A stretch of DNA of 64,000 bases from Saccharina japonica (Eukaryota; Sar; Phaeophyceae; Laminariales; Laminariaceae), in assembly GCA_008828725.1 (NCBI GenBank), contig MEHQ01001881.1, positions 1 to 64,000 on the forward strand, given 5' to 3'. Below, in pieces: positions 24,172-34,313 of this stretch (position 1 is its first letter; each line of letters begins with the position of its first letter). The translations under genes were made by a program, and so were the position numbers. The notes below the pieces were generated by a model. It searched no databases. It saw nothing but the letters and a program-made list of their open reading frames with translations, and was not told where the DNA came from.

Positions 24172-25460
24172 CTATTTCCTGTTGATGATGTTGCGCTGCT
24201 CAAGATTCTGATCACTACCCCCCCTGTCTCTCTTACTACTCTCCCCGCCGATCCCGTTGTTGACCTCACGGCTGCCGCCATCGCTGCCGCTGCTATTTTC
24301 ATCGCCATCATCCCCGTCTTCGCCATCGTCTTCGCTGCTCTCCTCCTCCTCGTCGTCATCATCGTCGATGGACCTTGCCGAATCCTTCTCGGCCGCCTCC
24401 ATCCTCGCACTAAGCTCGCCCATAATCCCGTCTGCTTTGCGGCGCAGAAGGCCCGCCGCGTCCTCCTCGCAGCCACTTTCCTCAAGCAGCGATGCTAGCT
24501 CGCACAACGCAACGGCGTGGTCTGAGTTTGAAGGCTGCGGGAGGGCCTCGTGTATGCACACTATTCTCCGGTACATCGGTACCGCCATGTCTACCTTCCC
24601 GCGCGTGGCACACACTCGGGCAAGATGCGCCAACGTTCTCGCTGTGACGATGTCCGTCTGCAGCCAAGAGAATAAGGCGTGTGCAGTTGCAGGCGGATGT
24701 ATTCGTGAGCTACTATACACGTCGTATCGTATTAGCAATGGCACAAATCGGACATGTTTACGCTCGTTTTCCGGAAAGAGGTATACGTATGATTCGTGGG
24801 GGGGCGTAGGGCTTGTATGTGCGTGTTGTGTTGTTCACATTACACTGATTACACCGTTCTTTCTACCCATCGACATCCAGTGTCCGTGCCGATTCTCCAT
24901 CCTGCATAGAGAGACGCAAGCTCTGCGGGCTACGAGTATGAGACAGACATCATATGCCGTTAATACAGTAAAGAGCTTGGGCAATGCAAGGCCCAACGTA
25001 CTGGATACGAAAATCATAAGCACACACAGGGTCGAGTATCTTGCATGATATCTTACCTCTCCGAAGGCTTCGCAGCAAGCTGTGGCCGCCTTGGCGAATT
25101 CTTTCTCCGCCAACTCGTCATTTCCCTGCTTCAGGAGATCCAGAGCATTCGCCAGTATTGGATTTACGGTCTGCATCAAATACACAGGCTCCGAGCTATG
25201 TTCGTACACAGCAGTATATAGAGAGGTGAAGTGCGAAGTGAGGCTCTGCCCGTCGTAGTAAAGGTATCTGAAAATTAGGCAAAAGGGTTTGTATGAAGTT
25301 CTGAAGCTTTTCTTTGCAGGGAAATGTGTTTTTCACTGTTTCGCCTCGGGAAGGAAGTGCCACCGACATAGCAGTGAGTGCTGCTGCAGTTGCCCCACGC
25401 TTCCTGGAAGCGCTCATACCCCGAGGCCGGCCCTGCAACAGCAGTGACAGTCTCCATCAT
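24172..25460 (-). CDS. Small TPR-like protein with acidic C-terminal tail
   Basis: Three exons (25460-25420, 25267-25057 and 24657-24172) join in frame to 245 residues. The first intron uses donor GTATGAG and completes a Gly codon before YLYYDGQSLT. The middle of the protein is helical with TPR-type spacing: ALDLLKQGNDELAEKEFAKA, then ARTLAHLARVCATRGKVDMA and HAVALCELASLLEESG. This suggests a protein-binding scaffold, but I do not recognise the family. Residues from about 185 on are a low-complexity Asp/Glu/Ser/Gly tail with a run of five Asp and four Glu. The start codon (25460-25458; a second Met follows immediately) overlaps the ARP2 start codon on the other strand. The 3' end converges on PMS2. 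Confidence 0.72.
24828..24935 (+). repeat. Diverged fragment of dispersed family A
   Basis: TGTTGTTCACATTACACTGA and CCGTTCTTTCTACCCATCGA match the family A block at 1795-2040 with many changes. The CAGTGTCCGTGCCGATTC part follows in the same order. It lies in the second intron of the TPR-like gene. Confidence 0.5.
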
Positions 25461-25461
25461 G
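25455..25461. promoter_or_regulatory. Overlapping divergent start codons (TPR-like gene and ARP2)
   Basis: The plus-strand ARP2 ATG is at 25459-25461. The minus-strand ATG ATG of the TPR-like gene is at 25460-25455. If both starts are right, each transcript's 5' leader is antisense to the other's first exon. An alternative ARP2 start at 25486-25488 (MPGIVCDNG) would separate the starts by only about 25 bases, so antisense overlap of the leaders would remain. Confidence 0.6.
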
Positions 25462-27840
25462 GCGTCAACGAAAGCCTTAGAGGATATGCCTGGAATTGTG
25501 TGTGACAATGGTACTGGGTTCGTCAAGGTGAGCGCAACATCTACAGGAAGGGCAGTCCAAGTACTACTGCTCTTCTTCGAGCCCGTAGCTGCGTGGGATA
25601 ACAGCACAACACGTGGTTTGCTTAGATGGACGGAGCTGGGTCGATTTGTCTGCTGTTCTCGCAGCCGCCTGTGAAGTCTCATTGGGGCTGTGCTCTCTAT
25701 AGATGACCAAAACTAAAGTCTTTCAAAGAATCACTCCACTCTTTGCTCAGCCTTCTTTTTGTACAAAGAACAAAGTCAAAGTTTGGTACGTAAATCGGGC
25801 GCCATGTTTCTCGTCATCCCTCGCGTACAGAACAGCAGCACAGCAAGCAGCACAGCAGAGCGTAACACGTCTCTTGAACCTGACATAGGATTGCTCTTGA
25901 GCCTGTCATATCGGCTATCTTTAACCTGGCATGTTAGAAGCGTTCCTGGCTGCATAGGTCCGCAGGACAAATGGCTTACTACTACTGTACGCCTGCAACA
26001 GACATGTAGATGCACCCACCGGTCCGGTTTTGCTTACACCTCGTACGTTACAGCAGAATATAAGTAACCCTGAAACAATAACGTCCGAACATTGCCTTTT
26101 GTTTGGTATTCGTTCGTCCTGTGGGTGCGGAACGTGGGTGGGGGAAACGAAAAAACAGGTTGGCTACGCTGGAGAAAACTTCCCGCGTTCCATCTTCCCG
26201 TCTCTCGTCGGAAGGCCCATCCTTCGAGCCGAGGAGGCGTTTCAGGAGGGGGTGGAGCTCAAGGACATCATGTGCGGAGACGCCGCGGCCGCCGTCCGCG
26301 CCTCGCTGGAGACCAGCTACCCCGTCACGAACGGCATCATCCAGAACTGGGACGACATGGAGGAGCTGTGGAAGTACACCTTCAACGAGAAGCTGGCCAT
26401 CAACCCGCCCGACCACAAGATTCTCCTCACGGAGCCCCCCCTCAACCCGACCAAGAACCGCGAGCAGATGGTCGAGCGCATGTTCGAGAAGTTCGGCTTC
26501 GGGGCGTGCAACGTGTCCATCCAGGCCATGCTCACGCTGTACGCGCAGGGCTTGCGGACCGGGGTCGTGGTGGACACCGGGGACGGAGTGAGCCACGTCA
26601 TCCCGGTGTACGACGGGTTCGTGCCGCAGAACCTCATCCGTCGGCTGGACGTCGCCGGGCGCCACATCACCCGGTATCTGATCAAGCTCCTCCTGCTGCG
26701 CGGTTACGCCTTCAACCGGACGGCAGACTTCGAGACTGTGCGCCAGATCAAGGAGAAGCTGTGCTATGTGGCCCACGACATCGGTATGGAGAGGCGCCTG
26801 GCGCAGGACACCACCGTGCTCGAAGAGGCGTACACGCTCCCGGACGGGCGAGTTATCAAGCTCGGACGCGAGCGGTTTGAGGCGCCCGAGCCGCTGTTCG
26901 ACCCGAGCCTTGTGGATGTGGAGGCACCCGGGCTAGGAGACATGGTGTTCGAGATGATCCAGAAGGCTCCCATGGACTGCCGTACGGACTACTACAAACA
27001 CATCGTGCTGTCCGGCGGGACGTCCATGTACCCCGGGTTCCCGACGAGGCTAGAGAAAGACATCCGCGCGAGGTGCGGTGTGGGTCTGTGTGGTATGGTG
27101 TGTTGTCTGTTGCCCCCTGTCCTCGTTTTTCGTTTCCTTATTCGTACCCGGTACCTGGTATGTATTAATCATGAGCCGTTTTCACTGAAGGACACACCTC
27201 AGAAACGGGGGAGCGCACGCGCGCGCTTGAGAGAAAAACAGGGCTCAGTATTGACCGACCTACGACATAGCAGGCAATTGCGGGCGCATTGCATCGGCTG
27301 GCATCCCTATACCTGGTATACCATACGCACGCACGTGTTTACCCTTCGCGGTAGGTATACTTCACGTTGCGGTTCGTGACACATAATAGTATGGAGCAGC
27401 ATGACCATACCAGGTGCAAGATTTCCCTCCGGAGCGGGGCTCCGTTTTTATTTTATTTTATCAGGCGTACAGCAGCATGACAGTATTTCACGCTGAGTCA
27501 TTCACTCCCTACACAACCCCTCTCACAACCCCTCTCTTGTTTTTTGCTAACCTCGGACCCAACGCAACGCAACGCAACGCAACGCAACGCAACGCAAAAT
27601 GGCGTGTGTGTGCGCGTCAACTCTTTCGTCCGTCGCAGGTATCTGAAAGACATCCTCAAGGGCGACACAGACCGTCTGAAGAAGTTCAAGCTCAACATCG
27701 AGGACCCCCCCCGCCGGAAACACCTGGTGTTCATCGGCGGAGCTGTGCTGGCGGACGCGATGAAGAGCCGTTACGAGTTCTGGGCGACAAAGGAAGAGTG
27801 GGAGGAGGAAGGGTCGCGAATCCTGGAGAAGTTTAGATGA
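25459..27840 (+). CDS. ARP2: Actin-related protein 2 (Arp2/3 complex subunit)
   Basis: Three exons (25459-25527, 26159-27072 and 27639-27840) join to 394 residues, the usual Arp2 length. Arp2 pairs with Arp3 in the seven-subunit Arp2/3 complex and acts as the pseudo-actin seed for branched filaments in the cytoplasm. The actin-fold nucleotide site is intact: DNGTGFVK (16-23), DTGDG (162-166) and [10 protein letters not shown] (307-316). VGYAGENFP and [10 protein letters not shown] follow as in Arp2, and the C-terminus has [20 protein letters not shown], which is specific to Arp2 rather than actin. Exon 3 is preceded by seven AACGC pentamers. The last 21 codons lie in the 3.19-kb duplicated segment. 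It diverges from the TPR-like gene and converges on the sulfotransferase. Confidence 0.95.
27561..27595 (+). repeat. AACGC pentanucleotide microsatellite (7 units)
   Basis: Seven exact AACGC units lie 43 bases upstream of ARP2 exon 3. They are intronic and expected to vary in length between individuals. Confidence 0.9.
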
Positions 27841-29504
27841 CTTGGGAAGGAGTACGTAGAGACCCTGCGGCGGCAGCGAAGCACCTGTTGCGCTGCTTTT
27901 TGTTTTGTTGCCTTTTCTCTGCTGGTGGTGTGGGTCCCCCCTTCGCTGCTGCGGTATACCTAGTACACCGTACCCGCGCTGGAGTTGGAGTGTAAGGGGG
28001 CGTGCCTCGTTTGGTTAAAAAAAGGCGTTGTTGTGCTGTAAAACGTGCTCTTGTGGGTGTTGCTGTTCGAATCGAAACGCACGTCTCGGCCGGGATTGCT
28101 CTCGAGAAAAAAAAAAAAAACACCAGAAATGCGGCATTTGTGCCCCGCGATCGCACTTTTGATGCAACTTCCGTCGTTCATATATACCACACACGGTTTT
28201 ACACGTCCAGAAGGTGTTTGCTAGTTTCGGAATTCAACGGTACGGTTCAGTGTGGTTAATGATATGAAGTATATGTTTCGGTGAGTTCGGCGCAGTTGCA
28301 GTTGTCTAAGGGAATATTTTTGTCGCGGTTGGGTTCGAATTCCAAACCCTGCTATTCGGTACGGTTGTGCTTGTCCAGAAAATCCTACTGTGCGTTTCGG
28401 CGCGATTAAGAGTTCACCCCGAATATCGAATGAGGTTTCTCTTTTAAACCGTAGGCGAAGCCACGTGTTTCGCACGGCCAAGTGCCGCAAGAAATCGCAC
28501 CAAAAACCTGTGCTCAAGGTGCTCGGGAATGATCCTTTGCCCGCACACCTGCGACTGCCTGCCATTCTTCTTTAGCCACGTCAACCCTCACACTTATGCG
28601 ATGCTGCCCTCAGGAACACCTCCAACTCCCACGAGCGAAATGGGTGTTGTATTGCTGTCCATGTGCGGCGGCGCTCTTGCACTGTTTGACCACCTCGTTT
28701 CAGCAGTATGTACGGCTCGGCGCCCCGGATAAAACCAGCTCTGAGCCGTGGGAGCAAAGTGCCCCCCCGTGAAAATCCCTGCCTGGTCTGGCTTTATCAT
28801 GTGGTAAAATTTTGTAGCACAGAGGCCTAATACGTTCGCTTCCTTGCACCGTTTCATCGAAGGCGGGTTTTTAGGCCGTCATATTTATACATCGATTAAG
28901 AAACTCTCCCCCAAGCAGCCTGTCCCACTTAGGATGGATCTATCTTCCTACGGAATTCCTCTGCGTAACCGCCCAGCTAGTTCCGCGGGCTCTCGCGCTC
29001 TCGCGCTTGCGACAGGGGGTCGCCATCGAAAGGCATCAATTAAAAAAAAAACGAAATCCCAGCATTTACGGGGGGGGGGAGGGAGGCCTTTTGCACCCTC
29101 GGCGTTTCTCTGCCACTGCTGTAGAAGCGTACGAGTTCACAACCCCACGCACCCGCCAGTCGCATCAAAAGAGACACTGCTACGAGGCATTTAAAAAATA
29201 AACTTGTGCTACGGTACAGCAAAAAATAACTAACGAGTCGGTTCTACGCAGTAATACGCCGGGAAAACCCCCCTCTTCTCCACTAAACGCCAACTACACT
29301 AGTATGGCACAGGGGCTAATCTCCCAGCATTTACGAAGTCCTACTACACGTTCACACAGCGGAAAAAACAAACAGCCCGTACATCAGTAGAAAACAATAC
29401 CTGGTAGAGGCAGTAAGTGAGTATATACGATTACGTATACAGTACAGCATGTAGTATAAATGTGTGCTCTTCCCGTTCCCGACGAACCCGCGCGGCGAGT
29501 CATC
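27841..29504. other. Intergenic sequence downstream of ARP2 (left copy)
   Basis: I see no gene between the ARP2 stop and the sulfotransferase 3' exon copy. It holds A- and G-homopolymers and no dispersed family I could name. The same sequence recurs at 31190-32853. Confidence 0.55.
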
Positions 29505-30883
29505 CTACCAACGCTCGTCGGTAACATACCCTAGATCGAACATGGTTTGGAACGCCCGCTCGTTCCAAATGTCCTTGGAGTTCGGTGTCGTGAAGCACTC
29601 CTCCCACGCTCCAGCCTGCCCCTTTCGCGTCATCCTCCAGCTGTGATCCCGTTTCGAGTACTTGTCGTCAAAAATTAGGAGACCGGTAGACTCCTCCTTT
29701 TTGCGCATGCTCTTGAAGCTAGACTTCGCGATCGCTCGCCGTATCACCTCTTCGCGGGTGTCCAGAGAAGCCCACTTTGAAACCTTTAGGGTGCGGGCAT
29801 ATAACATCAGCGTAAGCAATCATCAATCGTCGACGACCAGGGAGGGGGCAGGGGGGTGGGACAAAGAAAGACGCGCGAGGGAGCAAGCAGCGCCGTGAGA
29901 ACATGTGACGCTTTGCTTTCACGGGATGGTGCTGTTGCGCGGTACCCATGTGGCAGAGGTGCTATTTACTCGCGCTAGTTGTCCGCCAGTGGAAATAGTA
30001 GCATCAGCGGTCGAAAAAAACGTTTCGTGGCATGGGGGATACATGCACTTCGCGACGAAACCCTTTCAAAAATCGCACCCAAGTGTTTGGAGACCAAATA
30101 CTTGGATTTAGTGTGGGATAATTTTCGCAGTAGTGTAAGGGTTAAGACACGCTTACTTTGAGTAACGCTCAAGTTATCATTAATTATGTGAGGCTAGCGT
30201 CTGCTCTAAGTTAATTTCAGCTGTACAAAAAAAATGGTTTTATTGAGTTTCGCGTTCCGTGTAACTATGGGGTAGCGCAAATTTGAAGGCTTCTCAGAGT
30301 CTTAATACAGGCTTCGTGGTCTTCCCAACAAACACCGACCCTCCTGCTCTTACCTTGAGCATGGTCTCGAACGCGTCTCGGTGCAGATCTTCGTACTTCA
30401 CCGTCAGGACGTCGTACGACGAGTTTCCCGCGAGGTTCAAGTACGAGTTCACGTGCTCCGCCCACCCGAACCCGGGGTAAATGTCGGCCTTCAAAAACAT
30501 TTCGAAGCTCATGTCGGGAGGGTCCAAGTTTTTCAGCCCCAGGCGAAAGTGGTAGTAGCTGCACATCACGTCCCGCCCGTCGCGAACGAGGTGCAGAATG
30601 CGGTGCCACTTCGGGGGGCAGTTCGGGCACGTGCACTGATAGTCGTCCATGCTTCCCACCGTCGTCGCGCAGGCACCCGGCACGGCCGACGGTGCGAAGG
30701 GCTGGTGGCTCTTGAAGGCTCTGAGCTTGTCGTGGAGGTGGTACTCGCGCCGGTTGGGGCCGTACTCTAGGTCGGGGATGGTGTGCTCTATGGAGTTGAA
30801 GTCTAGCTCTCGCAGCCAGTTGGCCTCGCCCGGCTGAGAGTACAGCCAAGTGTGCGCTAGCAGAAAGCGCACCCAGAAGTTTC
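29505..30883 (-). pseudogene. Sulfotransferase exons 2-3, extra 5'-truncated copy
   Basis: Exon copies at 30883-30354 and 29783-29505 are intact in frame and carry the 3'-PAPS-binding motif RDGRDVMCSYYHF and the C-terminal RKGQAGAWEECFT. No copy of the first exon, with the essential SYPKSG loop, precedes them before the N at 31124. As assembled it cannot make a full enzyme. It is either an artefactual duplicate of the exons at 32854-34232 or, if the duplication is real, a truncated pseudogene. Confidence 0.75.
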
Positions 30884-31123
30884 CTGGAGCGAATTAGAGG
30901 GCGAGATGGAGAGTATAGGGCGAGAGAGTGAGAGAGAGAGGGGGGGAGAGGGCGAGAGAGAGAGAGAGTAGAGAGGGAGAGCGAGAGTAGGGGTCGGATG
31001 AAGTCCTGGCCCCCCTTTTTTTATATCGTTCAGAGCCAGACGAGTCCCGTGTGTACTCGTTTTACCCCGGCACACGCTAGGTAACACCTCCCGACCCATC
31101 GCACCCAGCAGAGCAGCAGCAGC

Positions 31124-31124
31124 N
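31124..31124. other. Single ambiguous base N at a duplication junction
   Basis: The only N in the window separates CAGCAGCAGC from AGTTCTGGGC. The base after it is the first base of the right copy of duplication 1. A one-base N exactly at a duplication border looks like a scaffold join. Confidence 0.9.
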
Positions 31125-34100
31125 AGTTCTGGGCGACAAAGGAAGAGTGGGAGGAGGAAGGGTCGCGAATCCTGGAGAAGTTTAGATGACTTGGGAAGGA
31201 GTGCGTAGAGACCCTGCGGCGGCAGCGAAGCACGTGCTGCGCTGCTTTTTGTTTTGTTGCCTTTTCCCTGCTGGTGGTGTGGGTCCCCCCTTCGCTGCTG
31301 CGGTATACCTAGTACACCGTACCCGCGCTGGAGTTGGAGTGTAAGGGGGCGTGCCTCGTTTGGTTAAAAAAAGGCGTTGTTGTGCTGTAAAACGTGCTCT
31401 TGTGGGTGTTGCTGTTCGAATCGAAACGCACGTCTCGGCCGGGATTGCTCTCGAGAAAAAAAAAAAAAACACCAGAAATGCGGCATTTGTGCCCCGCGAT
31501 CGCACTTTTGATGCAACTTCCGTCGTTCATATATACCACACACGGTTTTACACGTCCAGAAGGTGTTTGCTAGTTTCGGAATTCAACGGTACGGTTCAGT
31601 GTGGTTAATGATATGAAGTATATGTTTCGGTGAGTTCGGCGCAGTTGCAGTTGTCTAAGGGAATATTTTTGTCGCGGTTGGGTTCGAATTCCAAACCCTG
31701 CTATTCGGTACGGTTGTGCTTGTCCAGAAAATCCTACTGTGCGTTTCGGCGCGATTAAGAGTTCACCCCGAATATCGAATGAGGTTTCTCTTTTAAACCG
31801 TAGGCGAAGCCACGTGTTTCGCACGGCCAAGTGCCGCAAGAAATCGCACCAAAAACCTGTGCTCAAGGTGCTCGGGAATGATCCTTTGCCCGCACACCTG
31901 CGACTGCCTGCCATTCTTCTTTAGCCACGTCAACCCTCACACTTATGCGATGCTGCCCTCAGGAACACCTCCAACTCCCACGAGCGAAATGGGTGTTGTG
32001 TTGCTGTCCATGTGCGGCGGCGCTCTTGCACTGTTTGACCACCTCGTTTCAGCAGTATGTACGGCTCGGCGCCCCGGATAAAACCAGCTCTGAGCCGTGG
32101 GAGCAAAGTGCCCCCCCGTGAAAATCCCTGCCTGGTCTGGCTTTATCATGTGGTAAAATTTTGTAGCACAGAGGCCTAATACGTTCGCTTCCTTGCACCG
32201 TTTCATCGAAGGCGGGTTTTTAGGCCGTCATATTTATACATCGATTAAGAAACTCTCCCCCAAGCAGCCTGTCCCACTTAGGATGGATCTATCTTCCTAC
32301 GGAATTCCTCTGCGTAACCGCCCAGCTAGTTCCGCGGGCTCTCGCGCTCTCGCGCTTGCGACAGGGGGTCGCCATCGAAAGGCATCAATTAAAAAAAAAA
32401 CGAAACCCCAGCATTTACGGGGGGGGGGAGGGAGGCCTTTTGCACCCTCGGCGTTTCTCTGCCACTGCTGTAGAAGCGTACGAGTTCACAACCCCACGCA
32501 CCCGCCAGTCGCATCAAAAGAGACACTGCTACGAGGCATTTAAAAAATAAACTTGTGCTACGGTACAGCAAAAAATAACTAACGAGTCGGTTCTACGCAG
32601 TAATACGCCGGGAAAACCCCCCTCTTCTCCACTAAACGCCAACTACACTAGTATGGCACAGGGGCTAATCTCCCAGCATTTACGAAGTCTTACTACACGT
32701 TCACACAGCGGAAAAAACAAACAGCCCGTACATCAGTAGAAAACAATACCTGGTAGAGGCAGTAAGTGAGTATATACGATTACGTATACAGTACAGCATG
32801 TAGTATAAATGTGTGCTCTTCCCGTTCCCGACGAACCCGCGCGGCGAGTCATCCTACCAACGCTCGTCGGTAACATACCCTAGATCGAACATGGTTTGGA
32901 ACGCCCGCTCGTTCCAAATGTCCTTGGAGTTCGGTGTCGTGAAGCACTCCTCCCACGCTCCAGCCTGCCCCTTTCGCGTCATCCTCCAGCTGTGATCCCG
33001 TTTCGAGTACTTGTCGTCAAAAATTAGGAGACCGGTAGACTCCTCCTTTTTGCGCATGCTCTTGAAGCTAGACTTCGCGATCGCTCGCCGTATCACCTCT
33101 TCGCGGGTGTCCAGAGAAGCCCACTTTGAAACCTTTAGGGTGCGGGCATATAACATCAGCGTAAGCAATCATCAATCGTCGACGACCAGGGAGGGGGCAG
33201 GGGGGTGGGACAAAGAAAGACGCGCGAGGGAGCAAGCAGCGCCGTGAGAACATGTGACGCTTTGCTTTCACGGGATGGTGCTGTTGCGCGGTACCCATGT
33301 GGCAGAGGTGCTATTTACTCGCGCTAGTTGTCCGCCAGTGGAAATAGTAGCATCAGCGGTCGAAAAAAACGTTTCGTGGCATGGGGGATACATGCACTTC
33401 GCGACGAAACCCTTTCAAAAATCGCACCCAAGTGTTTGGAGACCAAATACTTGGATTTAGTGTGGGATAATTTTCGCAGTAGTGTAAGGGTTAAGACACG
33501 CTTACTTTGAGTAACGCTCAAGTTATCATTAATTATGTGAGGCTAGCGTCTGCTCTAAGTTAATTTCAGCTGTACAAAAAAAATGGTTTTATTGAGTTTC
33601 GCGTTCCGTGTAACTATGGGGTAGCGCAAATTTGAAGGCTTCTCAGAGTCTTAATACAGGCTTCGTGGTCTTCCCAACAAACACCGACCCTCCTGCTCTT
33701 ACCTTGAGCATGGTCTCGAACGCGTCTCGGTGCAGATCTTCGTACTTCACCGTCAGGACGTCGTACGACGAGTTTCCCGCGAGGTTCAAGTACGAGTTCA
33801 CGTGCTCCGCCCACCCGAACCCGGGGTAAATGTCGGCCTTCAAAAACATTTCGAAGCTCATGTCGGGAGGGTCCAAGTTTTTCAGCCCCAGGCGAAAGTG
33901 GTAGTAGCTGCACATCACGTCCCGCCCGTCGCGAACGAGGTGCAGAATGCGGTGCCACTTCGGGGGGCAGTTCGGGCACGTGCACTGATAGTCGTCCATG
34001 CTTCCCACCGTCGTCGCGCAGGCACCCGGCACGGCCGACGGTGCGAAGGGCTGGTGGCTCTTGAAGGCTCTGAGCTTGTCGTGGAGGTGGTACTCGCGCC

Positions 34101-34313
34101 GGTTGGGGCCGTACTCTAGGTCGGGGATGGTGTGCTCTATGGAGTTGAAGTCTAGCTCTCGCAGCCAGTTGGCCTCGCCCGGCTGAGAGTACAGCCAAGT
34201 GTGCGCTAGCAGAAAGCGCACCCAGAAGTTTCCTGGAGCGAATTAGAGGGCGAGATGGAGAGTATAGGGCGAGAGAGTGAGAGAGAGAGGGGGGGAGAGG
34301 GCGAGAGAGAGAG
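31125..34313. repeat. Large direct duplication 1, right copy
   Basis: This copy is continuous on its right side with the intron leading to sulfotransferase exon 1, while the left copy is continuous with ARP2. Removing one copy and the 160 bases up to the N would give a simple convergent ARP2-sulfotransferase locus. Confidence 0.95.
31126..31189 (+). pseudogene. ARP2 C-terminal fragment (21 codons)
   Basis: This is the right copy of the last ARP2 codons, from [20 protein letters not shown] to the stop at 31187-31189. No other ARP2 exon precedes it, so it is a by-product of the duplication or misjoin. Confidence 0.85.

Larger units (their letters stand above)
27776..30964. repeat. Large direct duplication 1, left copy
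   Basis: This 3,189-base segment matches 31125-34313 at a constant offset of 3,349. I noticed about seven single-base differences (for example near 27854, 27884, 28650, 29056 and 29345). It contains the last 21 codons of ARP2 and the last two exons of the sulfotransferase. It ends in a GA-rich microsatellite where the copies diverge. Confidence 0.95.

Noticed and set aside
26048..26776. Long open frame antisense to ARP2 (242 codons)
   Set aside because: It mirrors the codon bias of ARP2 exon 2 and has no family resemblance or splice partners.
29505..30883. A second functional sulfotransferase gene
   Set aside because: It lacks the exon with the PAPS 5' loop, and near-identity with the other copy plus the N at the junction point to an assembly duplicate.
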